Positions 1 to 6,660 of a stretch of 12,199 nt of DNA are shown one piece after another. Within the stretch, counting starts at the first letter, position 1; each line of letters opens with the position of its first letter. The notes beneath the pieces were generated by a model that saw nothing but the letters and a program-made list of their open reading frames with translations, did not search any database and was not told where the DNA came from. A program made the translations under genes and the position numbers. The DNA lies in contig CADBQJ010000169.1 in assembly GCA_902796785.1 (NCBI GenBank), forward strand, positions 1 to 12,199. Reading direction: 5' to 3'. The DNA is from Fibrobacter succinogenes (GTDB lineage Bacteria > Fibrobacterota > Fibrobacteria > Fibrobacterales > CADBQJ01).

Positions 1-1
1 G

Positions 2-379
2 ATCCGGAGGATCCGCGCCGCGCGGGCGGCCGCCGCGTCCGACGATCCCCGGTCGCGCCTCGCCGCCCGCTGGCGCGCGCTCCGCGACCGGCTCCGCCGC
101 TCCGCGGAGGACCGCTCCTGGCTGGCCGAGGCCTGCGACCTGGCCCGCGAGGCGCTGCTGCTCGAGGGGGCCGACCCCTCGGCGCGGCCCGAGGAGGCGG
201 TCGATTCGAAGATCTCCGCCGTCGCCGACGATCCCGCGCTCTGCGCGGCGTGGCGGACGATGCGCGACGAGATGGTCCACTCCCTCTACGGGGGAGGCGT
301 CCGTCCCGTCGCGAAGAACAGGGAAACTCTCCGTGCCCTGCGCGTGTGCCTGGGCCTGAACGACGAGGAGACGACATGA
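2..379 (+). CDS. 3' end of a truncated gene, possibly a BatD-like cytoplasmic tail
   Basis: This open frame enters from the left edge and gives 125 residues before TGA at 377-379. The stop overlaps the moxR start codon as ATGA, the junction style used throughout the operon, so this is a real upstream operon member. The visible part is Ala/Arg/Leu-rich and helical, with no membrane segment. Its pattern (long helices, then a DEMVHSLYGGG segment and a final helix) resembles the cytoplasmic tail of the 603-residue BatD at 6657 (CDRARFGG, then a final helix). I therefore infer, weakly, that it is the C-terminal tail of another BatD- or DUF4381-like membrane protein. The N-terminal part lies outside the window, so the product cannot be named with certainty. 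Confidence 0.75.
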   Translation: MRRIRAARAAAASDDPRSRLAARWRALRDRLRRSAEDRSWLAEACDLAREALLLEGADPSARPEEAVDSKISAVADDPALCAAWRTMRDEMVHSLYGGGVRPVAKNRETLRALRVCLGLNDEETT

Positions 380-1365
380 ACACTGACATCCAGGAACTTT
401 CCGCGAAAGTGCAGGAGGCCGGCGCGTTCTGCGCTCCGCTCCTCCGCGAACTCTCCAAGGCGGTCGTCGGGCAGAAGAACCTGACGCGCGGCCTGCTGGC
501 CGGCCTGCTGGCCGACGGGCACCTGCTGCTCGAGGGGCTTCCGGGCCTGGCGAAGACCACCGCGGTGCGCGCGCTGGCCGACGCCGTGGGGCTGGAGTTC
601 AGCCGCATCCAGTTCACGCCCGACCTCCTCCCCGCGGACCTGGTCGGCACGACGATCTACAACGCCGCGAAGTCGACCTTCGAGGTCCGCAAGGGCCCGC
701 TCTTCTCGCAGCTCGTCCTGGCCGACGAAATCAACCGCGCGCCGAGCAAGGTGCAGAGCGCGCTGCTCGAGGCGATGCAGGAACGCCAGATCACGATCGG
801 CGACGAGACGTTCCGGCTCGACGAGCCCTTCCTCGTGCTGGCCACCCAGAACCCCATCGAGCAGGAGGGGACCTATCCGCTGCCCGAGGCGCAGGTGGAC
901 CGCTTCATGCTCAAGCTGAAGGTGGGCTACCCGACGCCCGACGAGGAACGCCGCATCCTCGACGCCGCCTCCGGCGCGGGCTTCGACCCCGTGCGCAAGG
1001 TGGTCGGCCGCGAGGCGATCCTCGCGGCGCGCGCCGTGGTGCGCGAGCTCTACGTCGACGACCGCATCAAGGAGTACGTCGTCCGGCTGGTCGGCGCCAC
1101 GCGGCGCCCCGCGGACTGCGGCCTGGCCGAGCTCGCGCCCCTGGTCGCCGTGGGCGCGTCGCCGCGCGCCTCCATCGACCTCGCCCGCGCCGCCAAGGCG
1201 AACGCCTTCGTCGACGGCCGCGCCTACGTCACGCCCGAGGACGTCAAGGCCGTCGGCCTCGAGGTCCTGCGCCACAGCCTGGTGCTCAGCTACGAGGCCG
1301 AGGCCGAGGAGATGGACTCGGACGAAATCGTGCAGAAGCTCTTCGCCGGGGTCGAGGTCCCCTAG
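376..1365 (+). CDS. moxR: MoxR-family AAA+ ATPase
   Basis: A 329-residue cytoplasmic AAA+ ATPase of the MoxR family, thought to act as a chaperone-like partner of VWA-domain proteins. Visible motifs: Walker A GLPGLAKT (54-61), Walker B LVLADEIN (113-120), sensor 1 LATQNP (155-160), an arginine-finger-type DRF (175-177) and sensor 2 GASPRA (260-265), followed by the C-terminal lid helices. Length is normal for the family. The same frame is open upstream to 250, but ATG 376 is the right start. It gives the standard MoxR N-terminus and the ATGA overlap with the preceding gene, whereas the extension is Arg-rich out-of-frame sequence. The DUF58 gene follows after 3 bp, the classic moxR-DUF58 pairing. 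Specific function is inferred from family and context. Confidence 0.95.
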   Translation: MNTDIQELSAKVQEAGAFCAPLLRELSKAVVGQKNLTRGLLAGLLADGHLLLEGLPGLAKTTAVRALADAVGLEFSRIQFTPDLLPADLVGTTIYNAAKSTFEVRKGPLFSQLVLADEINRAPSKVQSALLEAMQERQITIGDETFRLDEPFLVLATQNPIEQEGTYPLPEAQVDRFMLKLKVGYPTPDEERRILDAASGAGFDPVRKVVGREAILAARAVVRELYVDDRIKEYVVRLVGATRRPADCGLAELAPLVAVGASPRASIDLARAAKANAFVDGRAYVTPEDVKAVGLEVLRHSLVLSYEAEAEEMDSDEIVQKLFAGVEVP

Positions 1366-1368
1366 GCG

Positions 1369-2277
1369 ATGAGGAAGACGCCCGCCGCCGCCCTCCCCAA
1401 GGAGGTGCTCCGCTCGGTCCGCCGGATCGAGATCGGCACCCGTCGCGTGATCGACGAGACGATGGCGGGCGCGTACCATTCCTCGTTCAAGGGACAGGGG
1501 ATGGAGTTCGCGGAGGTGCGCGAATACGTTCCCGGCGACGACGTGCGGACCATCGACTGGAACGTCACCGCCCGCACCGGGCGCCCGCACGTCAAGCAGT
1601 TCGTCGAGGAGCGCGAGCTCACCGTGGTGCTGGCCGTGGACGTCAGCGCGAGCGGCTCCTTCGGCAGCCGTTCCCGCTCCAAGGGCGAGGCGATGGCCAT
1701 GCTCGGCGCGCTTCTCTCCTTCTCCGCCGCGCGCAACGGCGACAAGGTGGGGCTGATGCTCTTCTCCGACCGCGTGGAGGCCTGGATCCCGCCCGCCAAG
1801 GGCCGGCTCCATTCGCTGCGCTGCCTGCGCGAGATGCTCGCCCGCGAGGCGGAGGGCCGCGGGACGGACGTCGCGCTGGCCATGGGCGAGCTGCGCAAGC
1901 TGCTCCGCCGCCGCGCGGTCGTCGTGCTCGTCTCCGACTTCCTCGACGAGGGATACGAGCGGTCGCTCCGCCTGCTGAACGGCAGGCACGACCTGCTGGC
2001 GCTGGGAATCGTCGACCCGCGCGAGACCGAGCTGCCCGAGTCGGGGCTGATCGAGCTGGAGGACGCCGAGACCGGCGAGACGGCGCTGATCGACTGCGGC
2101 GACGCCGCCTTCCGCAAGCGCTTCGCCGACGCCGCCTCGCTGCGCCGGAGGAAGCTGGCCGACTCCTTCCGCAGGATGGGCGTGGACTTCGTGGAGGTCC
2201 CGCTCCACGACGAGATGGAACGGGTGCTCGACCCCGTGGTCCGCTATTTCCGGAGGAGGGCCCATGCGCGCGCCTGA
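1369..2277 (+). CDS. DUF58 protein with VWA-type metal site
   Basis: A 302-residue DUF58 protein, the usual partner of MoxR ATPases. The DUF58 hallmark REYVPGDDVRTIDWNVTAR spans 51-69. A VWA-like fold follows, with an intact MIDAS: DVSAS (91-95), the Thr of GTD (166) and Asp190 in LVSD. No signal peptide or membrane segment is visible, so this is the soluble cytoplasmic form. The start lies 3 bp after the moxR stop without a convincing Shine-Dalgarno, so translation probably relies on reinitiation. The 3' end overlaps the next gene by 14 bp. Family assignment is secure. The role, loading or recruiting MoxR to membrane partners, is inferred. Confidence 0.93.
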   Translation: MRKTPAAALPKEVLRSVRRIEIGTRRVIDETMAGAYHSSFKGQGMEFAEVREYVPGDDVRTIDWNVTARTGRPHVKQFVEERELTVVLAVDVSASGSFGSRSRSKGEAMAMLGALLSFSAARNGDKVGLMLFSDRVEAWIPPAKGRLHSLRCLREMLAREAEGRGTDVALAMGELRKLLRRRAVVVLVSDFLDEGYERSLRLLNGRHDLLALGIVDPRETELPESGLIELEDAETGETALIDCGDAAFRKRFADAASLRRRKLADSFRRMGVDFVEVPLHDEMERVLDPVVRYFRRRAHARA

Positions 2278-3256
2278 GCTCCTTCCGCTCCTCGCGTCGC
2301 TCCTCTGCGCCGCGGCCTTCGCCCGGGAGGCGCCGTCCGACTCCGCGGCTCCCGCGCCCGCGCCGGTTTTCGCGCCCGCGCCGAAGCCCCTTCCCGAAGG
2401 GGTCTCCCTGACGCTCGAGGTGGAGCCCTCCGAGCTTTCGATCGGCGACCTCTTCCGCGTGACGCTCGACGTGGAGTGCCCCGCGGGCTGGGCGGTGGAG
2501 ATGCCGCACGGCGTGGCCCAGCTCGGCGACTTCGAGGTGCGCCGCTTCGTCGCCGACGACCCGCGGATCGTCCGGCGCGGCTGGCAGCGCGCGCGCTGGA
2601 CCGGCGAGCTCGCGCTCTTCGGCTCGGGCGTCTTCACCCTGCCCGCGCTCTCCGTCGTCCTCGCCGACACCGCGTCGGGGGACGTCTGGCGCCTCTCCTC
2701 CGACCCCGCGGTGGTCGCCGTCGTCCCGCGCGACCTGGACTCCGCGGCCGACATCGAGGCCGACGAGCCGCCCGTCGAGATCTCCGGCGGGATCCCCCCG
2801 TGGGCGTGGGCGATTCTCCTCCCCGCGGCCGCCGCGCTCGTCGCCTTCCTCCTGCGCCGGCGCCGCCTGCGCCTGGAGGCCGCGCTGCCCCCGCACGTCC
2901 GCTGCCTGCGCGAGATCGACCGGCTGCTGGCCCGCGGCGACGGCTCCTCCGACGACCAGGCGCGCCACAACGCCTTCTGCCTGGCGCTCGGGCTGGCCCT
3001 GCGCGGCTACCTCGACGAACGGTTCGGGACCAGGACCCTCGAGAAGACGACCCGCGAGCTCCTCGACGAGCTCGACGCGCGCTCCGGGGAGCTGGAGGAA
3101 TGGAAGGGGAGGATCGGCGAGTTCTGCCGCCGCGCCGACCTCGTGAAGTTCGCGGGCTCCCGCCTGGCCGAAGGCGAGGCGGAGGCGCTGGCCGGCGTCG
3201 TCCGAGAGCTGGTCGAGGCGACGAAGCCCGTCGAGGAAAAGGAGAAGGGACGATGA
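2264..3256 (+). CDS. Small BatD/DUF4381-like single-pass membrane protein
   Basis: A 330-residue exported membrane protein. Residues 1-20 form a signal peptide ending AAAFA, followed by an Ala/Pro linker (24-43) and a beta-rich periplasmic domain (about 46-155). A single membrane segment lies near 179-197, capped by RRRRLRL, and a helical cytoplasmic domain runs to the end (YLDERFGTRTLEKTTREL at 249-266, RADLVKFAG at 290-298). This layout and the position between DUF58 and batA match the BatD-like or DUF4381-like protein found in many Bat operons. The start has a strong Shine-Dalgarno, GGAGGAGG at 2252-2259, inside the DUF58 coding end. The stop overlaps batA as ATGA. It may be an adaptor bringing the VWA proteins to MoxR; that is inference. 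Confidence 0.8.
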   Translation: MRAPELLPLLASLLCAAAFAREAPSDSAAPAPAPVFAPAPKPLPEGVSLTLEVEPSELSIGDLFRVTLDVECPAGWAVEMPHGVAQLGDFEVRRFVADDPRIVRRGWQRARWTGELALFGSGVFTLPALSVVLADTASGDVWRLSSDPAVVAVVPRDLDSAADIEADEPPVEISGGIPPWAWAILLPAAAALVAFLLRRRRLRLEAALPPHVRCLREIDRLLARGDGSSDDQARHNAFCLALGLALRGYLDERFGTRTLEKTTRELLDELDARSGELEEWKGRIGEFCRRADLVKFAGSRLAEGEAEALAGVVRELVEATKPVEEKEKGR

Positions 3257-4335
3257 GCTTCCTCTCCGTCTTCCACTCGCCGTGGGCTCTGGCGCTGCTG
3301 CCGCTTCCCTTCCTGCTCGCGTTCTGGCGGACGAGGCTCCGCCGCGGGCGCGCGCTGAAGTACTCCTCGGTCCGCCTCTTCGGGACGACGAAGCCCACCG
3401 TCTGGACGCGGCTCTCGCTCGCCCTGCCCTGGGTCCGCGCGGCCGCGCTGGCCTGCCTGATCGTGGCGCTGGCCCGTCCGCGCGAGGGGATGGAGTCGCA
3501 GGAGGTGATTTCGGAAGGCGTGGACATCGTGCTGGCGCTCGACCTCTCCGGCTCGATGCAGGCGCTCGACCTGGTGCCGCAGAAGACGCTGCGCAGGTTC
3601 GCGGGAATGGACGCCGAGACCTTCGCGAAGCGCGAATGGCCCAGGCACTCGCGGCTGGGCGTGGCGAAGTCGGTGGTGGCGGACTTCGTCTCGAAGCGGC
3701 CCCACGACCGGATCGGCCTGGTGGGGTTCGCCGGCGAGGCGCAGACGCTCTGCCCGCTCACGCTCGACCACGGCATCCTCCGCGAAATGCTCGACGCCGC
3801 GAACCACGAGACCATACCCGTCAACGGCACGGCCATCGGCGACGCGCTGATGAACTCGATCCGCCGGCTCGACCGCTCCAAGGCCCCCTCGAAGGTGGTG
3901 GTGCTCCTCACCGACGGCGTCCACAACGCCGGCAGCGTCCATCCCGCGCAGGCCGCCGCCGTCGCGAAGACGCTCGGCGTGCGCATCCACGCGATCGGCG
4001 TGGGCAAGCGGTCGGGCACGCAGCTCCGCCCGGCGCAGAACCCCTTCACCGGGGCGCTCTTCTGGCAGGAGACGCCGATCTCCGCCGAGGACCGCGTGGA
4101 CGAGGCGTCGCTGCAGGAGGTCGCGCGGACCACCGGCGGCCTCTACTTCCGCGCCACCGACGGCCAGCGCCTCGGGCAGATCTACGACGAGATCGACAAG
4201 ATGGAGAAGAGCGAGATCCGCACCCGCACCTTCACCAAGTACAGGGAACTCTACCGCCCGTGGCTGCTGCTGGGGGCGATCCTGCTGCTGGGCGAGCTGC
4301 TGCTCGGCCGCACCAGGCTGCTGAGGGCGCCATGA
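3253..4335 (+). CDS. batA: BatA-type VWA membrane protein
   Basis: A 360-residue membrane protein with N-terminal hydrophobic segments near 10-25 and 60-75, a VWA domain (about 91-310) and a C-terminal membrane segment (336-351), the standard BatA/BatB topology. The MIDAS is complete: DLSGSM (97-102), Thr193 in NGTAIGDAL and Asp221 in LLTDG. The family signature FAGEAQTLCPLTLDH spans 159-173. Between the MIDAS and the first helix (RLGVAKSVV, 134-142) there is an extra stretch of about 20-25 residues (about 111-133) compared with Bacteroides-type BatA as I remember it. ATG 3253 overlaps the previous stop (ATGA); the frame is open further upstream, but that part is out-of-frame translation of the preceding gene. 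batB follows with another ATGA overlap. Confidence 0.92.
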   Translation: MSFLSVFHSPWALALLPLPFLLAFWRTRLRRGRALKYSSVRLFGTTKPTVWTRLSLALPWVRAAALACLIVALARPREGMESQEVISEGVDIVLALDLSGSMQALDLVPQKTLRRFAGMDAETFAKREWPRHSRLGVAKSVVADFVSKRPHDRIGLVGFAGEAQTLCPLTLDHGILREMLDAANHETIPVNGTAIGDALMNSIRRLDRSKAPSKVVVLLTDGVHNAGSVHPAQAAAVAKTLGVRIHAIGVGKRSGTQLRPAQNPFTGALFWQETPISAEDRVDEASLQEVARTTGGLYFRATDGQRLGQIYDEIDKMEKSEIRTRTFTKYRELYRPWLLLGAILLLGELLLGRTRLLRAP

Positions 4336-5345
4336 ACTTCGCCGCGCCGCAATGGTTCTGGGCCCTGCTCGCCCTTCCCGCCGTCGCCGGGCTCTTCCTC
4401 TGGGGAAGACGCCGCCGTCGCCGCCTGCTGGAGAGCTTCGCCGCGCCCGAGGTGCTTCCGCGCCTGCTCCCCGAGCCGCGTCCCTGGGCGGGGCTGCTCC
4501 GCGAGGCGCTGCTGCTCGCCGCGCTCTTCTTCCTGGTCCTCGCGCTGGTCCGCCCGCAGTGGGGGACCGTGTCGCGCAACGTGCAGCGCCGCGGGCTCGA
4601 CATCATGCTGGTCGTGGACGTCAGCCGCTCCATGCAGGCCGAGGACATCGCCCCCAGCCGCATGGTCCGCGCGCGCCACGAGATCGGCGCCTTCCTCGAG
4701 GACGCCGAGGGCGACCGCGTGGGGCTGATCGGGTTCGCCGGCGAGGCCAGGACGCTCTGCCCGCTGACCGTGGACTACGGCGCGGTCCGCCTCTTCGTGG
4801 ACGAGCTCGACCCCGACGAATTCGTGCAGGGGACCGACGTCGCCGGGGCGCTGGAACGCGCCGGCGCCGCCATGCCGCCCCAGAACTCGCGCTACCAGAT
4901 CGTCGTGCTGGTCAGCGACGGCGAGGAGCACGACGCCCGGGCGCTCGAGGCCGCCGAGGCGCTGGCGAAGCGGGGAATCACCCTCTACTCCGTCGGGATC
5001 GGCTCCGCGGGCGGCGTCCCGATTCCGGTCGGCGGGCCGGGCGCCAAGCGGTACAAGAAGGACGCCCGCGGCGAGGTGGTCACCACCCGCCTGAACGAGG
5101 CGCTGCTCTCCGCCATCGCCGAAAAGGGGCACGGCCGCTACTACCACGCCGGGCCCGACGACTTCGAGCTCCGCCGCGTGCTCGACGACATCCGCGACCG
5201 CGAACGGCGCGCCATCGACTCCGACCTCTACGAGCAGATGGTGGAGCGCTACCAGATTCCGCTGGCGCTGGCGCTCTTCTTCCTCGCGCTGGAGGCGCTG
5301 GCGCCGGCCGCGACCGCCGCGCGCAAGAGGAGGGCCGGGGAATGA
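4332..5345 (+). CDS. batB: BatB-type VWA membrane protein
   Basis: A 337-residue paralogue of BatA. It has N-terminal membrane segments near 8-24 and 57-73, a VWA domain (about 89-290) and a C-terminal membrane segment (308-325). MIDAS residues are DVSRSM (96-101), Thr168 in QGTDVAGAL and Asp196 in LVSDGEEHD. The segments FAGEARTLCPLTVDY (135-149) and GGVPIPVG (227-234) are typical of BatB. Unlike BatA, the MIDAS strand runs straight into the first helix with no insertion. The start is the ATGA overlap with batA at 4332 and the next gene begins at the same kind of overlap. BatA and BatB are expected to work as a membrane pair displaying VWA domains; which side they face and what they bind cannot be read from the sequence. 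Confidence 0.92.
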   Translation: MNFAAPQWFWALLALPAVAGLFLWGRRRRRRLLESFAAPEVLPRLLPEPRPWAGLLREALLLAALFFLVLALVRPQWGTVSRNVQRRGLDIMLVVDVSRSMQAEDIAPSRMVRARHEIGAFLEDAEGDRVGLIGFAGEARTLCPLTVDYGAVRLFVDELDPDEFVQGTDVAGALERAGAAMPPQNSRYQIVVLVSDGEEHDARALEAAEALAKRGITLYSVGIGSAGGVPIPVGGPGAKRYKKDARGEVVTTRLNEALLSAIAEKGHGRYYHAGPDDFELRRVLDDIRDRERRAIDSDLYEQMVERYQIPLALALFFLALEALAPAATAARKRRAGE

Positions 5346-6025
5346 GAACGCGCGTTCTTTCCGCCGTCGTGGCCGCCGCCGCGTTCTGCGCCTGGGGCGG
5401 CGAGGGGCACAGGGCCTACGCGGAGGGCGACTTCGCCGCGGCCTCCGCGCGGTTCGCGGCCGAGCTGGTCGAGGACTCGCTCTCGGCCGAACGGCGCTTC
5501 AACCTGGGGACGTCGCTGCTCGCCCAGCGCCGCAACGACGAGGCCGTGGCCACGCTCCGGAGCGCGCTCCAGACGGCCGACACCGCGCTGGCCGCGAAGA
5601 TCTGGTACAACGTCGGCAACGCGCAGTACCGCGTCGGCGAAAGCGAGGGCGACCCCGCGAAGAGAATCTCGGCCTGGAGGGAGGCCATCGCCGCCTGGCG
5701 CCAGTCCATCGCGCTGGACGAGCGGAACGAAAAGGCCAAGCGCAACGTGGAGCTGGTGCAGAAGCGGCTCCAGCGCGAGATCGACCGGCAGAAGGAGGAG
5801 CGGAACCGCCGCGAGGAACTTTCCGAAGAGGCGAAGAAGGCGCTCGAAAAGGCCTACGCCCTGGCGCGAGAGGAGAAGTACGACGCCGCGGCCGCGACGC
5901 TCGCCGACTTCCTGCGGACCGAGCCGACCGCGCGCAAGGTGGTCGAGGCCGCCGGCCGCATCGACGACATCGTCGAGATCAACGCCGGCCGCATGCCGCG
6001 CGCGGAACAGGAGGGCGGACGATGA
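5342..6025 (+). CDS. Exported TPR protein of the Bat operon
   Basis: A 227-residue protein with a signal peptide (about 1-18) and several TPR units: GHRAYAEGDFAAASARF (22-38), RRFNLGTSLLAQRRNDEAVATLRSAL-type helices (51-76), and a unit beginning KIWYNVGNAQYRVGE (86-100) and ending at SIALDERNEKA (122-132). A highly charged helical stretch (134-170), probably coiled coil, follows, then a final TPR-like unit (171-194). TPRs bind peptides or other proteins, so a scaffold role in the Bat complex is likely. It starts in an ATGA overlap with batB and ends in one with the next TPR gene. In Bacteroides a single BatC occupies this place; here its features look divided between this gene and the next. 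Confidence 0.85.
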   Translation: MRTRVLSAVVAAAAFCAWGGEGHRAYAEGDFAAASARFAAELVEDSLSAERRFNLGTSLLAQRRNDEAVATLRSALQTADTALAAKIWYNVGNAQYRVGESEGDPAKRISAWREAIAAWRQSIALDERNEKAKRNVELVQKRLQREIDRQKEERNRREELSEEAKKALEKAYALAREEKYDAAAATLADFLRTEPTARKVVEAAGRIDDIVEINAGRMPRAEQEGGR

Positions 6026-6660
6026 AGCGCTTCCTCCTTCTCGCGCTGCTCTGCGCTTCCGCGGCCTTCGCCAAAAGCGCGCACCAGGCCTACGCCGAGG
6101 CGGCGTCGCTCTACATCGAGGAGCAGCGCGAAAGGGCGCTCGCCGTCGTCACGCAGGGGCTGGCGGAACATCCCAACGACCGCAAGCTGGAGATGCTGAA
6201 GGAGCTGCTCGAACGGCAGAACCAGCAGGACCAGCAGAATCAGCAGAATCAACAAGATCAGCAGAACCAGCAAGATCGGAAAGACCAACAGGACAAGCAG
6301 GATCAGCAGGACCAGCAGGGCCAGGGCGGCCAGAGCAGCGACGACGGCCAGAGCAGCCAGAGCGGCGAAGGGAACCAGGGCGGCTCGTCCCAGAGCGGCT
6401 CGTCGCAGGGCGGTTCGTCGCGGGGCGACGGCTCCGACGGCGGTTCGAGCGACGACCGCGGCAGTTCGCAGGGCGGTTCCGCCGGAGCGGACGGAGAATC
6501 GCTATCTTCCGGCGCGGGTTCGAGCGACAGCCGCGGGGAACCCGGCGAGCTGACCGAAGAACAGGCCCGCGCGCTGCTCGACAGCTACGCCGAGGGCGAG
6601 CGCGGGAAGAAGGGCAAACCGGCCAGGGGGATCCGCGTCCCCGGAGGCAAGGACTGGTGA
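6022..6660 (+). CDS. batC: BatC-like TPR protein with a long low-complexity region
   Basis: A 212-residue exported protein. Residues 1-17 form a signal peptide (ending SAAFA), then a short TPR-like helical hairpin (19-62), a Gln/Asn/Asp tract (66-100), a Ser/Gly/Asp/Gln tract (101-171) and a conserved-looking tail (177-212, starting LTEEQARALLDSYAEGE and ending in KDW). A disordered middle with a short LLD helix and terminal KDW is what I know from BatC-type proteins, hence the symbol. The Gln/Asn tract uses CAA, AAT and GAT codons that are rare elsewhere here. It starts in an ATGA overlap and its TGA overlaps the GTG of batD. The neighbouring TPR gene at 5342 is an alternative holder of the batC name. 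Confidence 0.8.
   Translation: MKRFLLLALLCASAAFAKSAHQAYAEAASLYIEEQRERALAVVTQGLAEHPNDRKLEMLKELLERQNQQDQQNQQNQQDQQNQQDRKDQQDKQDQQDQQGQGGQSSDDGQSSQSGEGNQGGSSQSGSSQGGSSRGDGSDGGSSDDRGSSQGGSAGADGESLSSGAGSSDSRGEPGELTEEQARALLDSYAEGERGKKGKPARGIRVPGGKDW

Noticed and set aside
535..558. Ala in place of the last Gly in the MoxR Walker A (GLPGLAKT)
   Set aside because: GxPGLAKT is the normal form in the MoxR family.
286..2970. Very long minus-strand open frame (894 codons) across moxR, DUF58 and the next gene
   Set aside because: GC-rich codon bias leaves the opposite strand open. The translation is Arg/Gly/Ala-rich with no domain, while the plus-strand genes have clear motifs.
6018..6030. Possible frameshift joining the two TPR genes into one BatC
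   Set aside because: The second gene has its own full signal peptide directly after the ATGA overlap, so they are separate genes.
6503..6508. Another TATCTT inside the batC-like coding region
   Set aside because: It is followed by CC, not TC, and has no start codon at the 5-nt position; it is part of Leu-Ser-Ser codons in the low-complexity tract.
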